NCBI GenBank assembly: GCA_013824835.1
Contig: PNOM01000003.1
Span: 18,413 to 82,412 of the forward strand
Length of the DNA stretch: 64,000 bases
Direction of reading: 5' to 3'
Source of the DNA: Syntrophus sp. (in: bacteria)
Lineage (GTDB): Bacteria > Desulfobacterota > Syntrophorhabdia > Syntrophorhabdales > Syntrophorhabdaceae
In this document: positions 26,675-36,414 of the stretch, piece by piece
How the letters are laid out: the number at the start of each line of letters is the position of its first letter
Numbering within the stretch: the stretch's first letter is position 1
Notes under the pieces: generated by a model
The model's input: only the letters and a program-made list of their open reading frames with translations
What the model was told of the DNA's origin: nothing
Database searches by the model: none
Made by a program: the position numbers and the translations under genes

Positions 26675-28009
26675 ATGGAGTTTTTACCAATTGCGGCAAG
26701 CGTGATCTTTCTCGTAAGCATATTTTTTGTCATCACCGGGTGGATTGACAGTGTTCTCGCAGCCCTTATAGGCATTGCCCTGATGATCATAGTCGGTGTC
26801 TACAGCGATGTGGACGCCTTTAAGATCGTTGACTGGAATGTCATTGCGATCCTCGTTTCTATCTGGATCATTTCTGGCTATTTCGGGAAATCCGGGGTGC
26901 CTGATTACCTCGCGGCTGTCATCCTCAAGATGTCGAAGGGGAATGTTGCTGTATTCGTCACCTTTATCGGGATGCTCGCAGGATTTGTTTCCATGTTGAT
27001 TGACAACGTGGTGGTGGTCATGATGTTTGCCCCTGTCATCTTCCATGCCTGCAGGCGTTTCGGTTTTCCTGCCTTTGCGCCCCTCCTGTTTGTTGGTTTG
27101 TGCGCAAACTTCATGGGTACTGCCATGCTCCTTGGCGACCTGCCTCCCCAGATGCTCCATAGTGTCTCCGGCATTGAGTTCAGCGGTTTTATCTGGCATT
27201 CTGGAAGACCATCGTCATTCTTTATGCTCCTTATCTCATATATCATTACCTGTTCGTACTTTTACTGGATATTTTCAAAGAAGTATAAAGCTATCCGGAT
27301 GGATATCGCTTCCATGGCAGGAGAAAAGCCGAGTGATCTTATCAAGGATAAACCCTTTGCAATAGTGACCTGTGGGATCTTCCTTCTCACGATTACCTGC
27401 ATGGCCTTCAGGCCCTTTTTTGGATATTCCCTTGGTTTTATCGCCCTCTGGGGCGCCCTTGCGATCATCCTTGTCTTTGAACTTTTCAAGAGCCGTTTTA
27501 CCGTGGAGCTGCCCAGTGTTGAGCATGTCCTGGCGGAGCTTGACTGGAGAGCAATCTTTTTCTATGTGTCACTTTTTGCCCTTGTGGGAGGTCTTGAGCA
27601 CGCTGGGGTCATCAAGATGGTGGTCAATGTTATTACCCCCATTATTAAATCGAGCCTTGTTGTCGGCGCCACAGCCCTTTACTGGGTCACAGCCCCGATT
27701 GTAGGTATTGTGGAGCATGATGCCTATATCCTCACCATGCTCTATGTCATAAGGGACCTTGGGAAAGAGACGGGCATGAACCCCTGGCCTCTCTACTGGA
27801 TGCTCTTATGGGCTGGCACCCTGGGAAGCAACCTGACTGTAGCCGGTGCACCTGCATTGTTTGTTGCAAAAAGCCTCGGCGAAAAGGAGGACAAGAGGAG
27901 AGTGGGCTTAAAGGAGTTCCTCAGTATTACCGTACCCTATGTTATCGTTTCACTTATTTTCTGCTTCATTCCTGCCATGCTTGTATGGGTTTATCCATTT
28001 GCTAAATAA
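26675..28009 (+). CDS. SLC13/ArsB-type (ion transporter superfamily) permease
   Basis: The 444-residue protein is almost entirely membrane helices in two halves, each with the pattern seen in the citrate/ArsB/NhaD group. The first half includes FVSMLIDNVVVVMMFAPVI, the second GIVEHDAYILTM and GSNLTVAGAPALFVAKS, with the conserved Asn-Leu-Thr. These families move anions with Na+ or H+, arsenite, or Na+ against H+. The substrate cannot be assigned. It starts at ATG 26675 after a G-rich ribosome site and is followed after 12 bases by a kinase-like gene, so the two form an operon. Confidence 0.8.
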   Translation: MEFLPIAASVIFLVSIFFVITGWIDSVLAALIGIALMIIVGVYSDVDAFKIVDWNVIAILVSIWIISGYFGKSGVPDYLAAVILKMSKGNVAVFVTFIGMLAGFVSMLIDNVVVVMMFAPVIFHACRRFGFPAFAPLLFVGLCANFMGTAMLLGDLPPQMLHSVSGIEFSGFIWHSGRPSSFFMLLISYIITCSYFYWIFSKKYKAIRMDIASMAGEKPSDLIKDKPFAIVTCGIFLLTITCMAFRPFFGYSLGFIALWGALAIILVFELFKSRFTVELPSVEHVLAELDWRAIFFYVSLFALVGGLEHAGVIKMVVNVITPIIKSSLVVGATALYWVTAPIVGIVEHDAYILTMLYVIRDLGKETGMNPWPLYWMLLWAGTLGSNLTVAGAPALFVAKSLGEKEDKRRVGLKEFLSITVPYVIVSLIFCFIPAMLVWVYPFAK

Positions 28010-28021
28010 TGGGGAGGGCAT

Positions 28022-28855
28022 ATGTCAATATTGACGATATCACGAGAGTATGGGAGCGGCGGCAAGGATATAGGAAGGGCTGTAGCGGAGCGTATGGGAT
28101 ACCGGTATATTGATAGAAAACAGATCCTCGAAGAGATGAAAAAGGTAGGGACTCAATGGGAAGAGAAGACAAAATATTTTGATGAAAACCGGCCGAATAT
28201 TAGGGAAAGACACGACTGGTTTTACCGGGGTTTTGTTGCTTTAAACCAGAGCCATATCCTGAAAAATGCCTTAAAGAATAATGTAGTCATCATGGGAAGG
28301 GGCGGCAGCTTTCTTCTGAAAGGCATCCCCTTTGCCCTCAGTGTCCGTACAACAGCGCCAATAGAGAAACGCATTGAAAATGTTATGCAATGGGAAGATA
28401 TTAACAGCGAAAATGCCCGATATCTGATAGAAAAAGCGGACGAAGAGATGGCAGGCGCAGTCTATGTGATTTACGGCCGTCACTGGGATGATCCGGAGCA
28501 GTATGATATTGTATTTGATACAAGCGCTAAGAGTTATGAAGATATTGCATATATTATCTGTGATGAACTTATGAGGCGGGAGCAGTTTAATACGGAGGAT
28601 AATAGAAAGATACTTGCCTTGAGAGCCCTTGCTGCAGATATAAAGGCGCAGATTTCCATAGATCCCCTTCTGTCCGTTTCAAAGATCGATGTCTTCCCGA
28701 AGGAAGAGGGTATGACTGATTACGGGCTTGTACTGCGCGCTGTTGTCCATAATAACGAGGATATCAGAATTATTGAAGAAAAGGCCAAAGAACTATCCCT
28801 CGGAGCGCCGATCGAGTGCACCATACATTATCACTGGCAATCCCGTTTTAAGTAA
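28022..28855 (+). CDS. Cytidylate kinase-like protein with C-terminal BON-like domain
   Basis: The 277-residue protein begins with ISREYGSGGKDIGRAVAERMGY, the P-loop start of the cytidylate kinase-like family (AAA-type NMP kinases), and has GRGGSFLL and a LID-like arginine region (RTTAPIEKRIENVM). The kinase part ends near residue 195. The remaining 80 residues alternate hydrophobic and charged positions in the way of BON domains (ALAADIKAQISIDPLLS, then VLRAVVHN). Pairing with a permease suggests a role in controlling transport rather than nucleotide supply; this is inference. AGGGCAT-type ribosome site; 12 bases after the permease. Confidence 0.75.
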   Translation: MSILTISREYGSGGKDIGRAVAERMGYRYIDRKQILEEMKKVGTQWEEKTKYFDENRPNIRERHDWFYRGFVALNQSHILKNALKNNVVIMGRGGSFLLKGIPFALSVRTTAPIEKRIENVMQWEDINSENARYLIEKADEEMAGAVYVIYGRHWDDPEQYDIVFDTSAKSYEDIAYIICDELMRREQFNTEDNRKILALRALAADIKAQISIDPLLSVSKIDVFPKEEGMTDYGLVLRAVVHNNEDIRIIEEKAKELSLGAPIECTIHYHWQSRFK

Positions 28856-28865
28856 AGATGCACAG

Positions 28866-28905
28866 AAGAGAGGAGCTTCGGATTTGGGTCTGAAGTTCCT
28901 CTCTT
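28866..28905 (+). terminator. Long hairpin after the permease operon
   Basis: AAGAGAGGAGCTTCGGA (28866-28882) pairs with TCTGAAGTTCCTCTCTT (28889-28905), 17 pairs with two G-T wobbles and a 6-base loop. No T tract follows, so termination is likely but not certain. The rest of 28906-29137 shows no gene. Confidence 0.6.
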
Positions 28906-29137
28906 AATCTCTACTCATATCTATCCGGAATTCATTAAAGAGCGCACATTTTTTTAAGGTGGACAGAGTGCATGAACAGGGCGCTGCACTGTGTTTCCAT
29001 GCCGAAAACTGTTGACATAAGGGATTATCCTGTACTATCTTTTTGCCGGACATACGGTTAACTAAATCTGATTGCCAGGTAAACTGTATAGGATAAAAAT
29101 CGAATAATGTATCACCCCCGTATTACCCCGGAGGTAA

Positions 29138-31969
29138 ATGATGGAAATGACTTCCTACCACCATAAGACGATTGAACATACTGCTGACGACCTTAAAACC
29201 CATATTGAAAATGGTATTTCGAGTTCAGAGGCAGAAAACCGCCTTAAAAAAATAGGATACAATGAGTTAGCTGAACGCCCTCGCCCTGGTTTTCTTAAGA
29301 TGCTTGCTGGTCAGTTCAACAACTTTCTTGTTATCATTCTGATTATTGCAGCGGTTATTTCACTCCTCCTTGGTGAGGTAGTCGATGCTGTGGCAATAAT
29401 TATTATCGTTGTCCTAAATTCCATTGTTGGTGTTGTTCAGGAATCAAAGGCGGAGGCAGCCCTGGAGGCTCTTAAGAAAATGTCTGCTCCGAATGCCCAG
29501 GTAATTCGCGATGGACACCAGATTACCATACCTTCACGGGAACTGGTGCCAGGGGATGTAGTCCTTCTTGAGGCTGGAAACTATATTCCCGGAGATATGC
29601 GTCTTGTTGAAAGCCATAATCTGAAGGTGGAGGAGGCTTCACTCACCGGAGAATCAGTACCTGTTGAAAAAGACGCGACCATTGTCCTTGAAGAGGATAT
29701 CCCCTTGGGGGACAGGCATAATTCCGTATATATGGGTACCATAGTAACCTATGGCAGAGGCAAAGGCATCGTAAAGGCAACAGGCATGGAGACACAGATA
29801 GGTCTGATTGCCGAAATGCTCCAGTCCTATGGAGATGAACAGACCCCCCTTCAGGGAAAACTCAACCAGCTTGCCAAGGTGCTCGGCATTGTCTGCCTGA
29901 CTGTCTGTGGCATCATATTTATATATGGTCTTATACGGGATACCCATATTGGAACTATCGCAAAAGAGGGCATTACCACATATTTCCTCAATGAGAAAAA
30001 AGACATTATCGATCTTTTCATGATAGCGGTGAGCCTTGCCATTGCCGCGATACCTGAAGGTCTTCCTGCGGTTGTCACAATCTGCCTTGCCCTTGGCATG
30101 CAGAAGATGATAAAGCGTCATGCCCTTATCAGAAAACTTCCCGCTGTGGAGACCCTTGGGTGTGCTACGGTCATCTGCTCTGATAAAACAGGCACCCTTA
30201 CCCAGAACGAGATGACTATTGTACAACTATGGGCTAACAACAAAAGAATGAAGGTTTCCGGTGAGGGGTACAGCCCGACAGGTGAATTTTTTTTAAACGA
30301 TGTTGCTGCTGATCCCCATGGAGACCCTTCAATATCATTCCTCCTTGCCGGAGGCCTCCTCTGTAACGACGCCAAGCTGGAGATGAGCGGGGAAGGGGAT
30401 GGAGAAAAGACATGGCGGATTGTCGGTGATCCCACAGAAGGGGCAATGATCGTTGCAGCGGCAAAGGCTGGGTTATGGCGAAAAGATATCGAAGGGGCCT
30501 TGCCGAGGATCATGGAAGTTCCCTTTGATTCAGACCGGAAGAGGATGTCTACCATCCATGAAATTTTAGACCCGAGCATGCTCCCCATTAAATCTGTTCA
30601 ATACCCGCAATTTATTACCCTGGTCAAAGGCGCGCCCGATATCATTCTTGACCTCTGCAAGTACATTATGCTTGAGGGGGAGCTCATAGAGCTGACCGAT
30701 GAAAAGAGAACAGAAATCCTTGCAGTCAACAGGGAGATGGCAAGTCAGACCCTCCGTGTTCTGGCAGTTGCCTTCAGGCCCATGAATGAAAAACCGGCAA
30801 CCCATGAATATCAGAAGATAGAGTGTAGCCTTACCTTTATGGGCCTTGTAGGCATGATGGACCCTGCGCGCCCTGAAGTAAAGGAGGCAGTAAGACTGGC
30901 AAAAGGGGCCGGGCTCAAGACTGTCATGATTACCGGTGACTATAAAGAAACTGCAGAGGCAATTGCGAGGGAAATAGGGATCCACAGTGGTGAAGGGTTG
31001 GTACTCACCGGCAGGGACCTTGACGCCATGACTGACGAAGAGCTTGCCGAGGTTATCCATAAGGTAGATGTATGCTGCCGTGTATCGCCCCAGCATAAGA
31101 CAAAGATTGTTGATGCCTTTAAGACAAGAGGCCATGTCGTTGCCATGACCGGAGATGGAGTTAATGACGCCCCTGCCCTGAAAAGGGCAAATATTGGTAT
31201 AGCAATGGGTATTACCGGTACTGATGTTACAAGAGAGACCGCAGATATGGTACTCACGGATGACAACTTTGCCAGTATCGTCTCTGCCATAGAAGAAGGC
31301 CGTATTATCTATGCAAATATCCGCAAATTTGTTTTTTATCTTGTCTCTTGTAATATTGGTGAAATTCTCATCATCTTTCTTTCCATGCTCTTTGGCATGC
31401 CCTCTCCATTAAAGCCTGTGCAGCTCTTGATGCTCAACCTTGTTACTGACGGGGCTCCGGCATTGGCTCTCGGTATGGAAAAAGGTGATCCGGATATTAT
31501 GAAACAGCCGCCCCGGCCGACGAAACAGCCTGTAATAAATTGGGAGATGCAGAGAAGCACTATTGTTCAGGCTACTGTGATGACCATCGCTGTATTGCTT
31601 GTCTATTATTGTGCAATAAAGTTGTACCCCCAGGATGCTAAACATGCCCAGACAATTGCCTTCGGCACCCTATGTTTATCCGAGCTTCTCAGGGCTTTTA
31701 CTGCAAGGAGTGAACGCCATAGCATTTTCTCTATCGGCATCTTTACAAACCGATGGATGACATGGGCAGTCATCGGATCAGCAATTATTGTTTTTATGGC
31801 CATATATGTACCTTTTTTGCAACCTATTTTTGACACTGTTTCACTTACCTTCACGGATTGGTGCCTGATGGCGCCCTTCATTATTATGGACTCAGTTGCT
31901 GCTGAAATTAACAAGATTTTCATGCGAAGGGCTGTCAGGAAAAAGGCTGCAGCAACGAATATACAATAA
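29138..31969 (+). CDS. P2-type calcium-transporting ATPase (second copy)
   Basis: The 943-residue protein has the same layout as the ATPase at 23.7 kb, with TGESVPVEK, CSDKTGTLTQNEM, TGDGVNDAPALKRANIG, and cation ligands PEGLP (M4), CNIGEI (M5) and NLVTDGAPAL (M6). It is about 70 residues longer; the extra length is spread over the loop before M3-M4 (KEGITTYFLNEKKDI) and the nucleotide-binding domain. It should transport Ca2+. CGGAGG lies 3 bases before ATG 29138 and 6 before ATG 29141, so the second may be the real start. The two pumps are divergent enough to be old paralogues, not a recent tandem copy. Confidence 0.92.
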   Translation: MMEMTSYHHKTIEHTADDLKTHIENGISSSEAENRLKKIGYNELAERPRPGFLKMLAGQFNNFLVIILIIAAVISLLLGEVVDAVAIIIIVVLNSIVGVVQESKAEAALEALKKMSAPNAQVIRDGHQITIPSRELVPGDVVLLEAGNYIPGDMRLVESHNLKVEEASLTGESVPVEKDATIVLEEDIPLGDRHNSVYMGTIVTYGRGKGIVKATGMETQIGLIAEMLQSYGDEQTPLQGKLNQLAKVLGIVCLTVCGIIFIYGLIRDTHIGTIAKEGITTYFLNEKKDIIDLFMIAVSLAIAAIPEGLPAVVTICLALGMQKMIKRHALIRKLPAVETLGCATVICSDKTGTLTQNEMTIVQLWANNKRMKVSGEGYSPTGEFFLNDVAADPHGDPSISFLLAGGLLCNDAKLEMSGEGDGEKTWRIVGDPTEGAMIVAAAKAGLWRKDIEGALPRIMEVPFDSDRKRMSTIHEILDPSMLPIKSVQYPQFITLVKGAPDIILDLCKYIMLEGELIELTDEKRTEILAVNREMASQTLRVLAVAFRPMNEKPATHEYQKIECSLTFMGLVGMMDPARPEVKEAVRLAKGAGLKTVMITGDYKETAEAIAREIGIHSGEGLVLTGRDLDAMTDEELAEVIHKVDVCCRVSPQHKTKIVDAFKTRGHVVAMTGDGVNDAPALKRANIGIAMGITGTDVTRETADMVLTDDNFASIVSAIEEGRIIYANIRKFVFYLVSCNIGEILIIFLSMLFGMPSPLKPVQLLMLNLVTDGAPALALGMEKGDPDIMKQPPRPTKQPVINWEMQRSTIVQATVMTIAVLLVYYCAIKLYPQDAKHAQTIAFGTLCLSELLRAFTARSERHSIFSIGIFTNRWMTWAVIGSAIIVFMAIYVPFLQPIFDTVSLTFTDWCLMAPFIIMDSVAAEINKIFMRRAVRKKAAATNIQ

Positions 31970-32051
31970 ATAGGAGCGATAAAAATATTGTTTAGGAAAT
32001 TTAAGTCCTGTATGATGTGTGAAAGCAAGAATAAAAATAGGAGACAATACT

Positions 32052-34010
32052 ATGATAACATTGAAAAAAGGGATTGACATCTTATCTGATCTGGGCGGGA
32101 TAAAAACAGTACAGGAAGCGCTGATGCTTTTCGAGAAGAAATGTGACCAGGCTAACCTGGCAAAGCTGCAGAAAATCACGCATCAAGAGGCCTTGTTGAA
32201 AATTGCCAATGCCATTGCCATGATGCAGCCGGATGCGGTGTTTGTGAATACCGGCTCAGCGGCTGACATACAAGCCATTCGCAAGATGAGCATTGCCAAA
32301 GGCGAAGAAACGCCACTAACTATGCCGGATCATACCATTCACTTTGATTACACCAAAGAACAGGGTCGCGTGGTGGACAAGACGCTCTATATTGTCAATG
32401 AAGATGAAGACGTGAGTGTAATGGCCAAAAAGATTTTGCGCCAGGATGGGCATGCCTATATAAAAGAGCAGATGACCGGCATTGCTCAAGGCAAAACACT
32501 GCTTATCGGATTCTTCAGCCGTGGCCCGATTGGCGCGCAGGCCTCGTTGCCGGCCCTTGAAATTACTACGTCAACCTACGTTATGCACTCTGCTAATCTG
32601 CTCTATCGCAATGCCTATGCGCACTTTGACGCGGAATTGGCGCGGGCAGGGTATGTAATTACGAATGTTCACAGTGAAGGTGCGGGTGATCCGGCAGATT
32701 TTCCTAAAATGCGCGTGTTTATGGATCGCAGTTGGCTGACAACGTTTTCGATGCACTGTACTTATGCCGGAAACACCCTGTTGATGAAGAAAGGCAACCA
32801 TCGGTTTGCGGTAGATTTAGCAACCTACTACCAGAAAGAATCGCAGCTTTCGGAACACATGTTTATCACCGGTCTTCGCGGCCCGGGTGGACGGAGTATC
32901 TATTTTGCCGGCGCTGCGCCGTCAGGGTGCGGCAAAACCACAACTGCGATGGTAGGCGAAGACTTTATCGGCGATGATTTAGCCCAGATATGGATTGACG
33001 ATCAAGGTATTGTGCGGGCCGTCAATCCGGAATGCGGCATTTTCGGTATCGTGGAAGATGTGAACCGCGAAGGTGATCCCTACCTGATGAAATGTCTTCG
33101 CGAGCCTGGCTGTGAAGTGATCTGGTCGAACGTCCTGATTGACGAGAACAAAGTCCCCTATTGGGTCGGCTGCGGTGAGGAAATTCCCGGAAAAGGCGTA
33201 AACTACACGGGAGAATGGTGGAAAGGCAAGGTTGATGAAGACGGAGAACCGATTCCGCCGTCCAACCCAAACGCCCGTTGTACACTATTGAGCGCTAATA
33301 TGCCGAATTATAATGAGAAAATGGCCGAAGACCCAAAAGGTGTACCAATAAAAGTGATCACCTACAGCGGCCGAGATAGCGACACCATGCCTCCCATTGT
33401 GGTCGCAAAAACTCCGGACCAGGGTGTGGCGATTGGGGCCTCGATCCTGTCTGCCGCGACTGCCACGGAAATAGGAGTGTCAGGTGTGCGTCGTCAGCCC
33501 TGGGCGAATGAACCGTTTATTCCAGGCGCACTGGCTGACTATATGGATGCACAGTTTATCTTTTTCAACTCCCCTAAGATTAAGGTAAAGCCGACTATGG
33601 CCGGGATCAATTACTTTCTGACACAGGGAGCGCGCGGCGGCGAAGGCAACAAACTGTTGGGCGAAAAACGCGATGTGAAGGCCTGGCTTGGCTGGCTGGA
33701 ACTGTATGCCAATGGTGATGTAAAAGCCATTGAGACACCGATCGGATTTATCCCGAAATATGAGGATCTGAAAAAACTGTTTGCAGGTATTGAGAAAGAA
33801 TATTTGAAAGAGCTGTATGACAAACAATTCGCTTTATATGTGGATAACATTTTGGGGCGCATTGATCTTCAGACAGCAGCCTACAGAAAAGAGGAAAATG
33901 TACCTCCAAGACTGTTTGAAATCTACGAAGAACAACGCAAAGGTCTGGAAAGTCTGAAAGCGAAATATGGTTCAATTGTGGCCGTGGAACAACTCATGGA
34001 AGCATTGTAG
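32052..34010 (+). CDS. Phosphoenolpyruvate carboxykinase, GTP type
   Basis: I use ATG 32052 (MITLKKGIDILSDLGG), eight bases after AGGAG; an upstream ATG at 32019 adds 11 unlikely residues. The 652-residue protein shows the GTP-PEPCK order: FSRGPIGA, then the kinase-1 loop AAPSGCGKTTTAM with the reactive cysteine, kinase-2 IGDDLAQIWID, and VNPECGIFGI. Standard enzymes read SACGKTN, so this is a divergent subgroup and about 40-50 residues longer. It links oxaloacetate and PEP. With malic enzyme it ties C4 acids to C3 acids. GTP use is by homology. The gene ends 150 bases before an insertion sequence. Confidence 0.88.
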   Translation: MITLKKGIDILSDLGGIKTVQEALMLFEKKCDQANLAKLQKITHQEALLKIANAIAMMQPDAVFVNTGSAADIQAIRKMSIAKGEETPLTMPDHTIHFDYTKEQGRVVDKTLYIVNEDEDVSVMAKKILRQDGHAYIKEQMTGIAQGKTLLIGFFSRGPIGAQASLPALEITTSTYVMHSANLLYRNAYAHFDAELARAGYVITNVHSEGAGDPADFPKMRVFMDRSWLTTFSMHCTYAGNTLLMKKGNHRFAVDLATYYQKESQLSEHMFITGLRGPGGRSIYFAGAAPSGCGKTTTAMVGEDFIGDDLAQIWIDDQGIVRAVNPECGIFGIVEDVNREGDPYLMKCLREPGCEVIWSNVLIDENKVPYWVGCGEEIPGKGVNYTGEWWKGKVDEDGEPIPPSNPNARCTLLSANMPNYNEKMAEDPKGVPIKVITYSGRDSDTMPPIVVAKTPDQGVAIGASILSAATATEIGVSGVRRQPWANEPFIPGALADYMDAQFIFFNSPKIKVKPTMAGINYFLTQGARGGEGNKLLGEKRDVKAWLGWLELYANGDVKAIETPIGFIPKYEDLKKLFAGIEKEYLKELYDKQFALYVDNILGRIDLQTAAYRKEENVPPRLFEIYEEQRKGLESLKAKYGSIVAVEQLMEAL

Positions 34011-34059
34011 AAATAAGATGTAATATTATAAGTGATGGAGATGCCCTGACTTCAATATA

Positions 34060-34105
34060 AGCACCGGATATATTCCTGAAAAGATCATAAATTCCGGTGC
34101 TTTGT
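34060..34105 (+). terminator. Probable terminator of the PEPCK gene
   Basis: AGCACCGGA (34060-34068) pairs with TCCGGTGCT (34093-34101); a T-rich TTGTCGTT follows. The loop is 24 bases, longer than usual, so the call is moderate. Confidence 0.5.
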
Positions 34106-34154
34106 CGTTGGAGTAATCAAATCCTGAGGTGTGCGGACCCGGGCTATTTTACTG

Positions 34155-35613
34155 TTAACCCAAATAATGCAGTTGCCCTCAATTAACCCTTAACAAGAAT
34201 CCTCCTTTCGCAGTAGAATCAATTACTTGCCGGCAACCAACCCCATACGAAAGGAGGAACAAAACAATGCAGAAGAATTCTACCACAACAGCCCATACAA
34301 ACAAAGTGAGAATTACCTTTACCAAGAAGAAGATGACTGCCTATGGAGGCTTTGCGCTTATCGCAGCATTCTTTGAGCGGATCGGCTTTGCAGAGATGAT
34401 TGAGAAGGCGATGCCGATCACGGAATGTTCCCCGAACGGCATGGGGATATACGGAAAGGCTATTGCCTTTATTGCCATGGTCTATGCTGGGGCTGATCGG
34501 TTTTCTCACCTTGTATACCTCGGCAACAAGGAAGTTCTCGCAAAGATATTCGGGGTCAAGCGACTGCCCGATGCTGCCACGACCCTTACCCGGATGTTCA
34601 ACAAACTTAAAACTATCAAAACGGCAGATGTGCTGTCCCGCAACGTGTGGGCATATCTTACGCAACTTATCCCCTGGGAGACGATTCGGGAAGACTGGCT
34701 CACCTTCGACTCCAGCGTTCTTACCCGTTACGGAGAACAGGAGGGTGCGAAAAAGGGATACAACCCTGCCAAGCACGGCAGGCCAAGCCACAATCCTCTT
34801 CTCGCTTTTCTCAACAGGAGTAAGTACGTGATCCACCTCTGGAACCGCTCCGGCAACGTTGCCTCCTGGAATAATATCGTTGCCTTCTTCGCTGACTCCC
34901 ATGACCGCATCCGCGACCGCATCAGGGTACTCGGCGTCATTGCGGACAGCGGATTCTACCTGAAGCAGTTCATTGAAAGACTTGAGGAGGAACATCTCAT
35001 CTACATCATTGCGGTGAGACTCATAAGACCCCTCCAGCGGAGGATCTACTCTCTTGCCGACTGGAAGGAAATTGCGAAAGGACTTTCCGTATCAGAGTTC
35101 TCCTTTATGCACCCTCTCTGGGGAAAGGAGAGACGGTACATCGTGGTCAGGCAGGATATCACCAGGAGAAGAAAGGCGATGGGGAAAACACTGCCTTTGT
35201 TTGCCAACGAGACTTTCATAAGAGACTACCGCTTCAGCGCGTGGATCACTAATTCAAAAGAACTGCCTTATGAGGTGTGGACCATGTGCAAGCCCCGGGC
35301 AAACGATGAGAATACCATCAAAGAGTTGAAAGAAGATTTTGCCCTCGGAGGCTTTTCGATGAAGAAGTTCTATGCAGTAGAGGCGGCTATGGTCTTGAGA
35401 GTCCTTGTCTATAACCTCTTTCTGCTCTTCAGACATGAGTTTCTCGGGAAGAAAGAAAAGACCCAGCGTCTCAAGACCATACGATACAAGTATTTTGTGC
35501 TCCCTGCTCAAATGGGAAGCGACGGGAGAGACACCGTTCTCCGGAAATGAGGAAAAGCCCTGAAGGGCCTTACGCTACAGGTGCGGGAACTGTAAATGCA
35601 GTTTTTGGGTTAA
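34155..35613 (+). mobile_element. IS1380-family insertion sequence flanked by TTAA
   Basis: The element proper runs about 34159-35609 (1.45 kb). Imperfect terminal inverted repeats start CCCAAATAATGCAGTT on the left and, in reverse, CCCAAAAACTGCATTT on the right; including TTAA they match at 17 of 20 positions. TTAA stands directly outside each end (34155-34158 and 35610-35613) and is likely the duplicated target. One intact transposase gene fills it. The element separates the PEPCK gene from the V-ATPase operon. Confidence 0.8.
34267..35550 (+). CDS. IS1380-family transposase
   Basis: The 427-residue protein carries the family marker TRYGEQEGAKKGYNPAKHGRPSH. The DDE residues are probably the aspartate of TFDSSVLTRYG, the aspartate of GVIADSGFYL and a glutamate in PRANDENTIKELKEDF. 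It cuts and pastes the element that encodes it. The ATG follows an unusually strong AAAGGAGG. The frame is intact and full length, so the element may still be active. It lies between matching inverted repeats. Confidence 0.93.
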   Translation: MQKNSTTTAHTNKVRITFTKKKMTAYGGFALIAAFFERIGFAEMIEKAMPITECSPNGMGIYGKAIAFIAMVYAGADRFSHLVYLGNKEVLAKIFGVKRLPDAATTLTRMFNKLKTIKTADVLSRNVWAYLTQLIPWETIREDWLTFDSSVLTRYGEQEGAKKGYNPAKHGRPSHNPLLAFLNRSKYVIHLWNRSGNVASWNNIVAFFADSHDRIRDRIRVLGVIADSGFYLKQFIERLEEEHLIYIIAVRLIRPLQRRIYSLADWKEIAKGLSVSEFSFMHPLWGKERRYIVVRQDITRRRKAMGKTLPLFANETFIRDYRFSAWITNSKELPYEVWTMCKPRANDENTIKELKEDFALGGFSMKKFYAVEAAMVLRVLVYNLFLLFRHEFLGKKEKTQRLKTIRYKYFVLPAQMGSDGRDTVLRK

Positions 35614-35681
35614 TCAGGTAATCCCTGATATTAGGCTTCGAAAAACATGAGAAGCAGGGTATATAAACCTGATATTAACCC

Positions 35682-35711
35682 TTGACAGCCCCCAAATAAT
35701 TAATATAGGAT
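35682..35711 (+). promoter_or_regulatory. Candidate promoter of the V-ATPase operon
   Basis: TTGACA (35682-35687) is followed after 18 bases by TAGGAT (35706-35711). It lies outside the insertion sequence and about 75 bases before the first gene of the operon. Confidence 0.45.
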
Positions 35712-35787
35712 AAAGCACTTTGTTATGAATATAAACAATATTTCATACCCTCCAAAAGAATAATTGATAAAAAAGGAAGGATCAGCC

Positions 35788-36408
35788 TTGACAAAGACAC
35801 TGGGTGATATTACACAAGAACTGACTGAAAGGGTTCTTTCTCCGGCAAAGCTTGAATCCGAAAAAATGCTCCAAGAGGCCCATGCAAAAGCTGCAAAGAT
35901 TATAGCAGATGCGGAAAAAGATGCATTGGGAATAAAAAATATGGCAAGACAGGAATCAGAACAAATTTTTAAACAAATGGAGACAGGCCTGAGGACTGCT
36001 GCCAGGGATTTTATTCTCCTCCTGCAAGAACGATTGGAGGGGGCAATTGCAATCCCGATGGTCCAAGAGGAAATCAGGGGGGCGCTAAAGGATGGAGATT
36101 TTCTGAAGAACATCATAGAGGTCGTTCTCCAGGGGTTTACCAGGCTTGGCGGCACAGAAAACAAGATTGAGATACTGCTGCCGGAAAAGGAAAGGGAAGA
36201 GTTGGGTAGGTGGTTTATAAAAAAGTTTCACGAGAAAGCCCTCAACAATATCAACGTTAATTTTACCGATAAGGTGTCTTTCGGGTTCAAGATGGGGCTT
36301 GAAGAGACCGGAACTCATTTTAATTTTGGTGAAGGTTTGGTCGAGGTTTTCGCGGATTTTTGCGCTCCCCGTTTCAGAAAATATTTTTTTACTGAAAAAA
36401 TGGGTTAG
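35788..36408 (+). CDS. atpE: V-type ATP synthase subunit E
   Basis: I start at TTG 35788 ((M)TKTLGDITQELTERV), six bases after GGAAGGA; an earlier TTG at 35764 would place that site inside the gene. The 206 residues are typical of the peripheral stalk subunit E: a long N-terminal coiled coil rich in Ala, Lys and Glu (KLESEKMLQEAHAKAAKI) and a globular C-terminal part. It links the catalytic head to the membrane part. It opens the operon of seven genes. Confidence 0.82.
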   Translation: MTKTLGDITQELTERVLSPAKLESEKMLQEAHAKAAKIIADAEKDALGIKNMARQESEQIFKQMETGLRTAARDFILLLQERLEGAIAIPMVQEEIRGALKDGDFLKNIIEVVLQGFTRLGGTENKIEILLPEKEREELGRWFIKKFHEKALNNINVNFTDKVSFGFKMGLEETGTHFNFGEGLVEVFADFCAPRFRKYFFTEKMG

Positions 36409-36414
36409 GAAAGG

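Noticed and set aside
34219..34995. 258-codon frame antisense to the transposase gene
   Set aside because: Insertion-sequence shadow frame; the sense frame has the DDE residues and family markers.
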